Below, piece after piece: positions 37,465 through 45,950 of a DNA stretch of 64,000 bases. Each line of letters opens with the position of its first letter. Position 1 is the stretch's first letter. Source of the DNA: Haliea sp. E1-2-M8 (GTDB lineage Bacteria > Pseudomonadota > Gammaproteobacteria > Pseudomonadales > Halieaceae); NCBI RefSeq assembly GCF_030649675.1, contig NZ_JAUTDR010000001.1, forward strand, positions 186,001 through 250,000. The letters are read 5' to 3'. The notes beneath the pieces are model-generated. The model worked only from the letters and a program-made list of their open reading frames with translations, was not told the DNA's origin and made no database searches. The position numbers were made by a program, and so were the translations under genes.

Positions 37465-38658
37465 ATGCCGATCCTGTTCGGCGTTGTCCTGCTGGATCTG
37501 ATCGGGTTTGGCATTGTCATTCCCATCCTGCCGTTTCTGTCCCCGCAGCTGGGGGCCGACAAGATCGATATCGCCCTCATCATCGTCACCTATGCGGCCT
37601 TTGCGGGGATTTCAGGTCCGTTCTGGGGCAGGTTGTCCGACCGGCTGGGGCGTAAACCGGTGATCATGTTGTGCCTGGGAGGCGCTGCGGTTTCCTATGT
37701 GATGCTGGCCCTGGCTTCGCAGCTGTGGATGATTTTTGCGGCGCGGGGATTTGCCGGGATCATGGCGGGCAATCTCGGGGTGGCCTCTGCGATGATGAGC
37801 GACATCACCACCCACGAGAAACGCGCCAGGGGCATGGGTATGCTCGGGGCGGCCTTCGGCCTGGGCATGGTGTTGGGCCCACTGCTGGGTGGGCTGCTGG
37901 CCGGGGACAGCGGCAGCTTCACCTTGCCCTGCCTGGTGGCCGGCGGCATGTCGCTGCTGGCCATCGTAGCGGCGGCGCTGTTCCTGCCGGAGTCAGTGAG
38001 CCCGGAGCGTCGCGCTGCCAACCTGCGTCAGCAGCGCGACGGTTCCCGCCTCTCCACCTGGACGATGCTGCGACAGACCGGGAGCCGCATGCTGGCGCTG
38101 CAATATGTGCTGCACGCGGCGACAATCAGCGCCGTGACCTACCTGGTGCCCCTGTGGCTGGGTGACCTGCTGGGCTGGGGCGCACGGCAGGTCGGCATGG
38201 TGTTCGGTGTCCAGGGTGTCATCATGGTGCTGCTGCAGGGTGGTCTGCTGGGCCCTCTGGTGCGGCTGACCGGGGAATGGCAACTCCTGCGGATCTGTAT
38301 TGCCAGCCTGATGCTCGGCCTGTGGCTGGCGGTGTTCGCCGGCAGCATGCCGTGGATGCTGGCGGCACTGTACCTCGCCATGTCCGGCGCGACCCTGTGC
38401 ATGCCTCTGCTCAACACCATCACCAGCCATCGCACTCCCCAGCAGTTGCGGGGGCAGATGCTGGGCACGACGGCCTCTGCCTCCTCCTGGGGTCGGGTAT
38501 TGGGGCCGCTACTGGCGGGCGCCAATCTCACCCTGTTCGGCTACGCCGGGGCCTGGCTGGGGTGTATCGTGCTGGTGCTGTTCTACCTGGCGTGGGCTCT
38601 GGGGCCCCCGCCTTCGCGGCTTTCCGCCGCGCCGGCCACGCCGGCAGACCTTCAATAA
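37465..38658 (+). CDS. MFS transporter, tetracycline-resistance-like (12 TM)
   Basis: 397 residues, about 12 membrane segments. N-terminal FGVVLLDLIGFGIVIPILPFLSPQLG and the MFS A-motif GRLSDRLGRKPVIMLCLGG resemble the TCR/TetA branch, so multidrug or metabolite efflux is expected. Acts in the inner membrane as a proton antiporter if typical. In line with ubiX and the SDR gene on the same strand, gap of 22 bases to the SDR. Confidence 0.88.
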   Translation: MPILFGVVLLDLIGFGIVIPILPFLSPQLGADKIDIALIIVTYAAFAGISGPFWGRLSDRLGRKPVIMLCLGGAAVSYVMLALASQLWMIFAARGFAGIMAGNLGVASAMMSDITTHEKRARGMGMLGAAFGLGMVLGPLLGGLLAGDSGSFTLPCLVAGGMSLLAIVAAALFLPESVSPERRAANLRQQRDGSRLSTWTMLRQTGSRMLALQYVLHAATISAVTYLVPLWLGDLLGWGARQVGMVFGVQGVIMVLLQGGLLGPLVRLTGEWQLLRICIASLMLGLWLAVFAGSMPWMLAALYLAMSGATLCMPLLNTITSHRTPQQLRGQMLGTTASASSWGRVLGPLLAGANLTLFGYAGAWLGCIVLVLFYLAWALGPPPSRLSAAPATPADLQ

Positions 38659-38680
38659 CCCTGCAAGGAGAACCCGAAGC

Positions 38681-39445
38681 ATGACCACCAAACTGTTTGA
38701 CCTGACCGGGCGCATCGCGCTGGTGAGTGGCGCCAGCCGCGGTATCGGGGAGGCTATTGCGCGCCTGCTTGCAGAGCAGGGAGCGCATGTGATCGTGTCC
38801 AGCCGCAAGTTGGACGGCTGTACGTCGGTAGCGGACTCCATCTGTGCGAGTGGCGGCAGCGCCGAGGCCTTTGCCTGCAATGTCGGCGACATGGGCGCTA
38901 TCCAGGCGCTGTTCGAGCACATCCACGGCGCCCACGGGCGGCTGGATATCTGTGTCAACAACGGCGCCGCCAATCCCTATTTTGGCCATGTGCTGGACAC
39001 GGACCTCGCCGCCTTCCAGAAGACCGTGGACGTCAACATCCGCGGTTACTTCTTCATGTCGGTGGAGGCGGGCAAGCTGATGCGGGAGCAGGGTAGCGGC
39101 GCGATCGTCAATACCGCCTCGGTGAACGCCCTGCAGCCCGGCCCCATGCAGGGCATCTACTCAATCACCAAGGCCGCGGTGGTGAACATGACCAAGGTGT
39201 TCGCGAAAGAGTGTGGGGGGCTTGGTATTCGCTGCAATGCCCTGTTGCCGGGGCTCACCAAAACCAAATTTGCCGGCGCCCTGTTCAGCAATGACGAGAT
39301 CTATCAGACCGCAATCGAGAAAATCCCCATGCAACGCCATGCGGATCCGGAGGAGATGGCGGGCGCCGTGCTGTACCTGGTCTCGGATGCGTCCAGCTAC
39401 ACCAACGGTGAGTGCATTGTGGTGGACGGCGGCCTCACCCTGTAG
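38681..39445 (+). CDS. short-chain dehydrogenase/reductase
   Basis: 254 residues of the classical SDR family. Cofactor motif SGASRGIGEAIARLLAEQG; NNGAANP; catalytic Ser with YSITKAA (Tyr and Lys); ends GECIVVDGGLTL. Weakly favours NAD(H) because an Arg follows the second strand only as SSRKLDG; not conclusive. The 3' end overlaps the convergent cupin gene by 11 bases. Substrate unknown; a 3-hydroxyacyl or alcohol substrate is reasonable for this neighbourhood. Confidence 0.92.
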   Translation: MTTKLFDLTGRIALVSGASRGIGEAIARLLAEQGAHVIVSSRKLDGCTSVADSICASGGSAEAFACNVGDMGAIQALFEHIHGAHGRLDICVNNGAANPYFGHVLDTDLAAFQKTVDVNIRGYFFMSVEAGKLMREQGSGAIVNTASVNALQPGPMQGIYSITKAAVVNMTKVFAKECGGLGIRCNALLPGLTKTKFAGALFSNDEIYQTAIEKIPMQRHADPEEMAGAVLYLVSDASSYTNGECIVVDGGLTL

Positions 39446-40145
39446 CCGCCAGGGGGGCGCTGCGCAGGTAGCTGAAACCGCCCTCCTTGATATAGAGCTC
39501 GCAGTACTCGTTACTGGTCGGGTGCACGGAGCCGCCAGCGGGGATCCGCAGCCAACAGTGGGTGCGGTAGTGGCCCCGGTCGTCGCTGAAGCTGCCTTTC
39601 AGGACCAGTATCTCCGCACCCTGGGGGAAGTTGATCTGGCCGATTGCGGCTGGCGTGTCCCAGCTTTCCAGGCGCATGAAGTCGGTGTAGGGCTCCTGGG
39701 CATAGAGCTTTTTCCAGCTGGTATTCTTGCGCACCGACGGCTGCCAGGGCCGGGATCCGGTAGCCACCACCACGTGCTCCCGGTCCGCGCCCGGGTACTG
39801 CCGCAACTTCACGAACAGCAGGCAACCGTCGCTGGAAAACGGCGCGTGGCGGAACCCCTCCGGATTGAGCAGGTAGGTGCCGGCCGGCCAGTCACCGTGC
39901 TCGTCCGAGAAGGTACCCTCCAGGACCAGGATTTCCTCGCCCTGGGGATGGTCGTGGGCGGGAAACCGGGCTCCCGGCTCGTAGCGCACCAGGGAGGTAA
40001 CCTGACCGGACTCCGCCTGGCCCACCCGGTGCAGGCGCTTGCGCAACACATGGCCGCCGGGGCTGGGCGTCCAGTCCAGGGTTTGCGTGTCTACGACCAC
40101 GTGCAGGGAAAGGTCGCCATTCAGTGCAACACTGCTGTCATTCAT
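39435..40145 (-). CDS. tandem ChrR-like cupin protein
   Basis: 236 residues, two cupin repeats of the ChrR anti-sigma type: RFPAHDHPQGEEILVLEGTFSDEHGDWPAGTYLLNP (first, about 60-95) and INFPQGAEILVLKGSFSDDRGHYRTHCWLRIPAGG (second, about 170-205). The first repeat has the His-x-His...Glu set for a metal; the second has lost the first His pair (INFPQGAE). It lacks the N-terminal sigma-binding zinc domain of ChrR, and no ECF sigma gene is adjacent. Enzyme or sensor; not decided. Confidence 0.8.
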   Translation of the reverse strand: MNDSSVALNGDLSLHVVVDTQTLDWTPSPGGHVLRKRLHRVGQAESGQVTSLVRYEPGARFPAHDHPQGEEILVLEGTFSDEHGDWPAGTYLLNPEGFRHAPFSSDGCLLFVKLRQYPGADREHVVVATGSRPWQPSVRKNTSWKKLYAQEPYTDFMRLESWDTPAAIGQINFPQGAEILVLKGSFSDDRGHYRTHCWLRIPAGGSVHPTSNEYCELYIKEGGFSYLRSAPLAATG

Positions 40146-40334
40146 GTTCGGGCCTGTCAGATAAAGTCGGATCTGCGGTGGCAGGGAGTTTCGACTGCCG
40201 GGAGGGGTGTCTGTTCCCCGGCACATGCGCCTATCATAATCCGATTGCGGGCGCGCAGAAACCATCGCAGTAGGACAGCCAAAAGGCCCGGTTCCCGCTG
40301 TTGCCGGTCATCGGGTTTGCGGTATGCTCGCCCC

Positions 40335-41309
40335 ATGAACAGAAAAGTTTTCGTTACTCATGAACTGCCCGGGTGCCGCATCCACGAGCTGTCGGAGCAC
40401 TGCGACGTGAACGTATGGCTGGGTCCGGGCCTGTTGCCAGCAAAGTCCCTGCACGAGGAACTGGCGGGCTGCCAGGGCCTGGTCTGCCTGCTGACCGACC
40501 GCATTGACCGCGACCTGCTGGACGCGATGCCCGACCTGGAGTTCGTCTCCAGCATGGCGGTGGGCGTTGACCACGTCGACGTGGCGGCGCTGACGGCACG
40601 CGGCATTCCCCTTGGGCATACGCCGGGGGTGCTCACGGATACAACCGCGGACACGACTTTCGCGCTGCTGCTGGCAGCTGCCCGGCGCATCTCCGAGGCG
40701 GATCGTTTTGTCCGCCAGGGAGAGTGGCGCAGGGAAAACCGCTGGTCGCCGGACTTCTTTACCGGCAAGGATGTCAGCGGCGCCACCCTGGGTATTGTCG
40801 GTCTGGGCGAGATCGGGCAGGCGGTGGCCCGGCGCGCGGCGGCGTTCGGCATGGAGGTGGTGGGCTGGAATCGGAGCCCGAAGGACGTTCCCGGGGTCGA
40901 ACAGCTGTCCCTGGCGGCACTGCTGGCGCGCAGCGACTTCGTCAGTGTGCATGTCGCCCTGACTCCAGATACCCGCTGCTTGCTCGGTGCCGCGGAAATC
41001 GCCGCGATGAAGCCGGGGGCGGTGCTGGTGAATACCGCCCGCGGCGGCATAGTCGATGAACCGGCGCTGGCGGCGGCGCTGGCCAGCGGTGCTCTCTATG
41101 CCGCCGGCGTCGATGTCTTTGCCGAGGAACCGGTGCCGGTGGACAACCCGCTGCTGGCGCTGCCGAACGTGGTGCTGGCGCCCCACATCGGCAGCGCTAC
41201 CACTCGCACCCGGGCGCGCATGGCGGACATGGCAGCAGCCAACGCCATCGCCGCCCTGCAGGGGCAGCCCATGCCCCATTGCGCGAATCCCGAGGTATAC
41301 ACGCGCTGA
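40335..41309 (+). CDS. D-2-hydroxyacid dehydrogenase (glyoxylate/hydroxypyruvate reductase-like)
   Basis: 324 residues from the ATG at 40335. NAD-binding LGIVGLGEIGQAVARRAAAFGM; active site triad Arg in NTARGGIVDEPALAAAL, Glu in VFAEEPVP, His in LAPHIGSATTRTR. NADP preference of the GhrB group is possible because of WNRSPK after the second strand. The start is set by homology; the frame stays open across the preceding two genes, which is chance. Likely role is reduction of glyoxylate or hydroxypyruvate. Confidence 0.9.
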   Translation: MNRKVFVTHELPGCRIHELSEHCDVNVWLGPGLLPAKSLHEELAGCQGLVCLLTDRIDRDLLDAMPDLEFVSSMAVGVDHVDVAALTARGIPLGHTPGVLTDTTADTTFALLLAAARRISEADRFVRQGEWRRENRWSPDFFTGKDVSGATLGIVGLGEIGQAVARRAAAFGMEVVGWNRSPKDVPGVEQLSLAALLARSDFVSVHVALTPDTRCLLGAAEIAAMKPGAVLVNTARGGIVDEPALAAALASGALYAAGVDVFAEEPVPVDNPLLALPNVVLAPHIGSATTRTRARMADMAAANAIAALQGQPMPHCANPEVYTR

Positions 41310-41341
41310 CAAGCCCGCCGGGGCCCGGCTGGTGGGAAGCG

Positions 41342-42223
41342 CTACTTGCGCACCGAGCTGCGATAGGCCCGCGGTGACAGCCCTACGGTCTGCCGGAACA
41401 GGCGCGAGAAATACAGGGCATCCCCATAACCCACGGCAGCCGCAATCGCTTTTACGCTGAGGTCGGTGCTGTCGAGCAGCTGGCAGGCGTACTCGATTTT
41501 CATGTGCAGGAAGTGCTTGATCGGCGAGTAGCCGGTCAGGGCCTTGTAGCGGCTGGCAAAGTGGTATTTGGACAGGTGTGCGACCGCTGCCAGCTCTTCC
41601 AGCTCCAGGCTGCCGTGGATCCGGTCCTGCATGATGCCCTGGATTGCCTCCAGGTCCAGGCCCGCGGTGTGGGTGGCGCGCTGGCGGTTGGCCTCCAGCA
41701 CGATCTGGGTGAACAGATGGCGGCACTGGTTGGCGGCATTGATAAAGGCGCTGCTGCTGTAGCCGGTGCGATTGACCGCCAGCAAGGTGTGGAAGGCCGC
41801 GATCAGGCCGGGAGCAACACCCGCGTGGACCACCGCCCGGCCTTCACGGTAGCCGAGATACTCCATGAAGATCCGGCTGCTGATGCCCTGGAAATGGATC
41901 CAGTACAGGCTCCAGGGGTGCTCCCGGTCGGCGCTGTAGCTATGGCCCAGGCCCTGGGGCAGCAGGATCAGGTCGCCGGCGCCTATATCCTGGCGCTGGC
42001 CGCCAATGCGCAGCCGGCCCCGGCCGTCGACACAGTACAGCAGCAGATTATCGTCGTGGCGCGGCCGCCGCATGCGGTGCCCGCTCGCCTGCGGGTAGTA
42101 GCCCATAGCGGTCGGATAGCAATCCCGGGTGAGGGGGTGGCGGTGCAGCTGCTCCAGCATGAATGCCGGCGTCAGGAAGCGTACGCCCTCGGCGGGCAGC
42201 GGCCACTGTGAAGTGCTGCTCAT
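41342..42223 (-). CDS. AraC-family transcriptional regulator
   Basis: 293 residues. N-terminal AraC-type cupin (about 45-150, LYCVDGRGRLRIGGQRQDIGAGDLILLPQGLGHSY) and two C-terminal HTHs (about 190-290, LELEELAAVAHLSKYHFASRYKALTGYSPIKHFLHMKIEYACQLL and SVKAIAAAVGYGDALYFSRLFRQTVGLSPRAYR). Effector unknown, sugar-like binders are common in this group. It overlaps the end of the DUF4340 gene by 4 bases and so reads as the last gene of the gor-gld operon; regulation of that operon or of nearby sugar genes is possible. Confidence 0.9.
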   Translation of the reverse strand: MSSTSQWPLPAEGVRFLTPAFMLEQLHRHPLTRDCYPTAMGYYPQASGHRMRRPRHDDNLLLYCVDGRGRLRIGGQRQDIGAGDLILLPQGLGHSYSADREHPWSLYWIHFQGISSRIFMEYLGYREGRAVVHAGVAPGLIAAFHTLLAVNRTGYSSSAFINAANQCRHLFTQIVLEANRQRATHTAGLDLEAIQGIMQDRIHGSLELEELAAVAHLSKYHFASRYKALTGYSPIKHFLHMKIEYACQLLDSTDLSVKAIAAAVGYGDALYFSRLFRQTVGLSPRAYRSSVRK

Positions 42224-43119
42224 GGCCTGCCGTTCAGGCGCTCTGAATCCAGCGTGTTCAGGCGGTCGAAATCGTAGGCGCTGATGCTAAAAAACAGGTC
42301 GTAGCGAGGATCGTGGACAAAGTGCTCTTCCTCCAGCAGATAGAATGTCAGGTTACGTTCTCCCGCTGCGGTAGCAACGCTGACGCTGAAGGCCGGCGCT
42401 GCTTCGGCCAGGCTGCGCTGCTGGTCGTCGCTGGCGATCCCGTCCACCTGCAGGTTAGCCAGGGAACCCAGCAGCGCCTCCAGTTCCCGCGGCTCTGGCG
42501 TTGCGCCATCGAAGGTCCTCCAGTCGCCGCTGTCGGTTTGCGCCACGGCGAAACCCGGACCCTGGATGCTGCGAGGCTGTGGCACCTGCAACAGGCGCCG
42601 GTCCAGCCAGTCCGCGTCGCGGGCGGGTGCATCAAAGCTGTTGAAAGCAATGCTGTAGATGGCGTCAGCCGCGTCATTGCGGGCGTGGATGCGACGAAAC
42701 GCAGGCGCGGTACCGAGAAACACAGTGCCCAGTTGCGCGTCGTCGCTGCCGGTCAGGGTCACCCGGCGCTGGAAGCGGTAGCTGGCCACTTCAAAGCGCT
42801 GCCGGGCGGCGATACTGGTGGCGACCGGGTAGCCGTGCTGCTCTCTGGTCAGCACCCGCAGCAGCCTCTCGATCAGGGCGCTGTCCGCGGGCAGTTCCTG
42901 CCGCAGCGGTAACTGCCAGCGCCCGTCAATGCGCTGCAGGAAAGCCTCGTTTCCCTGCTCGTCAGCCAGCTGGATCCCGGTAACCGCGGCGGGGTCGATT
43001 GCCAGCAACGGTGCCGCGGGGTCCGCCACAATTTCTGCCTGCTGCGGCCAGTAGACCACGGCGGCCAGAAAAACCTGAATCACCAGAATCAGCAGCAGGG
43101 CACTGTTGATGCGGTTCAC
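42220..43119 (-). CDS. DUF4340-domain membrane-anchored protein
   Basis: 299 residues from the GTG at 43119, which overlaps the stop of the GldF-GldG gene. One N-terminal membrane helix (SALLLILVIQVFLAAVVYW), then a periplasmic domain of beta-rich repeats (ITGIQLADEQGNEAFLQRIDGRWQLP and similar) typical of DUF4340. These proteins accompany Gld-type ABC systems in many bacteria; role unknown. Overlaps the AraC gene by 4 bases. Confidence 0.82.
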   Translation of the reverse strand: MNRINSALLLILVIQVFLAAVVYWPQQAEIVADPAAPLLAIDPAAVTGIQLADEQGNEAFLQRIDGRWQLPLRQELPADSALIERLLRVLTREQHGYPVATSIAARQRFEVASYRFQRRVTLTGSDDAQLGTVFLGTAPAFRRIHARNDAADAIYSIAFNSFDAPARDADWLDRRLLQVPQPRSIQGPGFAVAQTDSGDWRTFDGATPEPRELEALLGSLANLQVDGIASDDQQRSLAEAAPAFSVSVATAAGERNLTFYLLEEEHFVHDPRYDLFFSISAYDFDRLNTLDSERLNGRP

Positions 43120-45950
43120 AGCCCCAGGCTCCTGCGGTAATGGCGCTTGCGCAGCAGGGTGCGCAGCCAATGCACTGCGGCCAGCAGGAGCAGCCAGGCA
43201 ACCGCCAGGCCATAGTTCAGGTACTCAACGAACTGCTGCGCCTCCCGGCTCATGGGAGGCAGGGTGCGGTTGAAATGGGCGCGGGAGCGGATTTGCAGCA
43301 GGGATTCATCCTGCAGCGACCACTCCAGGGTATTCAGCAACAGCTCCAGCGGGCCGAGATACTGGGTGCCGGCGGCGGCGACCACCGCGTTCAGCATCTG
43401 GTCATCCATGAAATCGTTGGAGGCAAGCACGATCAGGCGCGCGGATTCCGGCGAACGTTCCAGCACGGTCCGCACCTCGGCGGTGGCATCATTTGCCAGC
43501 GGCGGCGGCTTGCGCTCCGCGAACCAGGAGCTGAATCGGCCCTCCAGGGCCACGCCCAGCCGGAACTGCTGGCGCTCCGTGGCCGGGGTGAACACCGGTG
43601 TGGCGCCATCCTCCTGCCGCGGCAGGATGTCGCGCTCGGTGGAGGTCCAGGCCGTAGCCGAGCTTTGCAGCAGGCTGGTCAGGCGCAATCCGTGGGGCGG
43701 GTCGACGCTGATCGGAGAGGCCCAGCCCATGGTCAGCTGGGGCAGATTGGCGGTCACCGGGTGCTCCGGGTTCAGCCCGGGCGGCCGCAGGTCGATAAAG
43801 TAGGGGTAGTCAATCATCTGCACATCGCGAAATTCGTAATCGCCCACCTTGCGCAGTATCGGTGCCGGGAAGGTGGCGCTTTGCGGGTCCAGCACGAGGC
43901 TCTTGCCGATGCTGATGCCGTGTCCCGCCAGCCAGTCGTCGAGGCCGCTGGGGTAGTCCAGCAGTCGCATCTGCCCCGCGGTCAGCTCAACGCTGAACGG
44001 TGAGGTTGCCAGAATCACGGTGCCGCCGCGCATCAGGAACTGGTCGATGGCGAACAGGGCGGCGCTGTCCAGCTCGCGCGGGGCGACGACGGCGAGGATA
44101 TCGGCTGCCGGGTCGACCCGGCCATCCTCCAGCTGTTCCAGGCGGATGCTGTAGTCGCGGGTGATGGCCTGCTCCAGGTTAGAAAAGGTGGGTGCGCCGA
44201 GATGATAGCGGGCCATCTGCTCGTTGAGTTCCGGGACAGCCAGGGCAACCGTGCGGGTGAAGCCGCTGGCGAAGCGCTTGAGGCCGGCATCCAGCATGGT
44301 TGCAAAATCCGCTGGATCAAACTCCTCGGTGGGCAGCTGTACGACCTGGTGGTCATCCTCCAGGGTCAGGTAGAACCAGAACTCCTGTTCCTCGCCCAGC
44401 GCCGAGATCATGGGGCGAAAGCCCCAGTCCTCGCCCAGCTTGCGGGCAACCTCGCCGCCGTTCGCTTCCGGTTCCACGAAACGGTAACTGAACAGGCCGC
44501 CGGACTGGGCCACTTTCTGCTCCAGTTGCGGGAGGATGGCGCTCTTGTAGTTGCGCAGCAGGTCCGGCAGCAGCGCATCGTCAGAGGCGTAGGCTACCAG
44601 TTCCACCGGCTGGCGCAGGCTCGGGAACAGATTGCCGCCGAGCTGATAGCTGAACAGCACATCCCGGATCGCCCGGGTGAGGTCAAATTCGGGATTGCGC
44701 AGGCGCACCTCGGCCTCGGTATTGCCCGCGGTGCGGACATCGATCAGGTCGCTGAAGCCCAGGGTGGCGAACTCATCGCCGTAGCTGACCAGGACATGGA
44801 ACCAGGCGTTTACCAGGGCGGACTGGTAGCGGTCTGCAACCTGCAGGGGTGTTGCATTCATCTGGTAGCGCTCGTTGGCTTCCTGTTCCAGCTCCGGATG
44901 CTCGGCGGGGTCGATGAACTCCACGCGCACCCGCTCGCCACCGGCGATGGCGTACTCCTCGATCAGGTCGCGCAGTTGGGGTACCAGTGGAGCCAGCAGT
45001 GGATGGGTGCGGGCACTGAAGTAACCGCGTATCAGCAGGGGCTCCTCCAGCTGTGCCAACAGGTTCCGGGTGGGCGCGGAGATGGAGTACAGGCGGCCCT
45101 CGGTGACGTCCAGGCGCAGACCCGGCAGGCGTTGCAGCCAGACATTGGCCAGCACCAGGTTGGCCAGCAGCAGCACAATCCCGACGCGCCAGCGTCGCTG
45201 CCGGGCGGTTCGGACATCCCGGGCCCAGCGCTCCCGCTCCAGGCTGTAGACGTTCAGCGCCAGGAAGCCGGCCACCAGTCCCAGGTACCAGGCCAGGTCC
45301 CGCAGGTCGAGCACGCCGCGGCTGATACTCTCGAACCGCGAACCGGTGCCCAGCAGCCGCAGCAGTTCGCCGCTGCGGTCGTCGAAGAAGCCGGTCAGGG
45401 TGCTGCTGCCCAGCAGATACAGCAGGCCGCAGACCGCCACAGTGCCGATCAGGCTGACGATGGGGTTGTCGGTGCGGGAAGAAACGAACAGACCGATGCT
45501 GAGGTAGGCGGCGCCCAGCAGGGCGGTGGCCAGATAGCCTGCGGCCACCGGCCCCCAATCCAGATCCGCCATCAGGCTGGCAGTGACCGGCAGGGGCAGG
45601 GTGGCCAGCAGGGCCAGCAGCAGCAGACTGAAGCAGGCCCAGAATTTGCCGAGCACAAAGCGCCAGATGCCGGCGGGTTGGATCAACACGTGCTCAAGGG
45701 TGCCCGTGCGGCGCTCCTCGCTCCACATGCGCATGGTCAGGGCGGCGCTGAGCGGTATCAACAGCAGGGGCATCCACTCGAACAGCGGCCTGACATCGGC
45801 GATGTTGCGGGCAAACCAGGACTCGACCCAGAAGAAAATGAACAGGGTGACCGCGGCAAACACCGCCAGGAACAGCCATGCCACGGGCGAGCCGAAGAAC
45901 AGGCGCATTTCCTTCTGCGCCACCCGGCGGCTGATGCTGGAGGTACTCAT
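43116..45950 (-). CDS. fused GldF-type permease and GldG-type auxiliary protein
   Basis: 944 residues. Residues 1-265 are an ABC-2 permease with six membrane segments, signature RMWSEERRTGTLEHVLIQP. A further helix (about 280) begins the GldG part (about 290-900), an IFT52-like periplasmic domain with VVAPRELDSAALFAIDQFLMRGGTVILATSPFSVEL, and a last membrane helix (YGLAVAWLLLLAAVHWL). In Bacteroidetes GldF and GldG are separate gliding-motility proteins; here they are one chain. The N-terminal TM helices and ATPase partner form the exporter; substrate unknown. Confidence 0.85.
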   Translation of the reverse strand: MSTSSISRRVAQKEMRLFFGSPVAWLFLAVFAAVTLFIFFWVESWFARNIADVRPLFEWMPLLLIPLSAALTMRMWSEERRTGTLEHVLIQPAGIWRFVLGKFWACFSLLLLALLATLPLPVTASLMADLDWGPVAAGYLATALLGAAYLSIGLFVSSRTDNPIVSLIGTVAVCGLLYLLGSSTLTGFFDDRSGELLRLLGTGSRFESISRGVLDLRDLAWYLGLVAGFLALNVYSLERERWARDVRTARQRRWRVGIVLLLANLVLANVWLQRLPGLRLDVTEGRLYSISAPTRNLLAQLEEPLLIRGYFSARTHPLLAPLVPQLRDLIEEYAIAGGERVRVEFIDPAEHPELEQEANERYQMNATPLQVADRYQSALVNAWFHVLVSYGDEFATLGFSDLIDVRTAGNTEAEVRLRNPEFDLTRAIRDVLFSYQLGGNLFPSLRQPVELVAYASDDALLPDLLRNYKSAILPQLEQKVAQSGGLFSYRFVEPEANGGEVARKLGEDWGFRPMISALGEEQEFWFYLTLEDDHQVVQLPTEEFDPADFATMLDAGLKRFASGFTRTVALAVPELNEQMARYHLGAPTFSNLEQAITRDYSIRLEQLEDGRVDPAADILAVVAPRELDSAALFAIDQFLMRGGTVILATSPFSVELTAGQMRLLDYPSGLDDWLAGHGISIGKSLVLDPQSATFPAPILRKVGDYEFRDVQMIDYPYFIDLRPPGLNPEHPVTANLPQLTMGWASPISVDPPHGLRLTSLLQSSATAWTSTERDILPRQEDGATPVFTPATERQQFRLGVALEGRFSSWFAERKPPPLANDATAEVRTVLERSPESARLIVLASNDFMDDQMLNAVVAAAGTQYLGPLELLLNTLEWSLQDESLLQIRSRAHFNRTLPPMSREAQQFVEYLNYGLAVAWLLLLAAVHWLRTLLRKRHYRRSLGL

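Noticed and set aside
37430-37465. ATG just after ubiX giving 11 codons
   Set aside because: Ends at a stop before the MFS start; too short and without support as a leader peptide.
39213-40334. Upstream extension of the D-2-hydroxyacid dehydrogenase frame
   Set aside because: Overlaps the SDR end and the whole cupin gene out of phase; the enzyme starts naturally at 40335.
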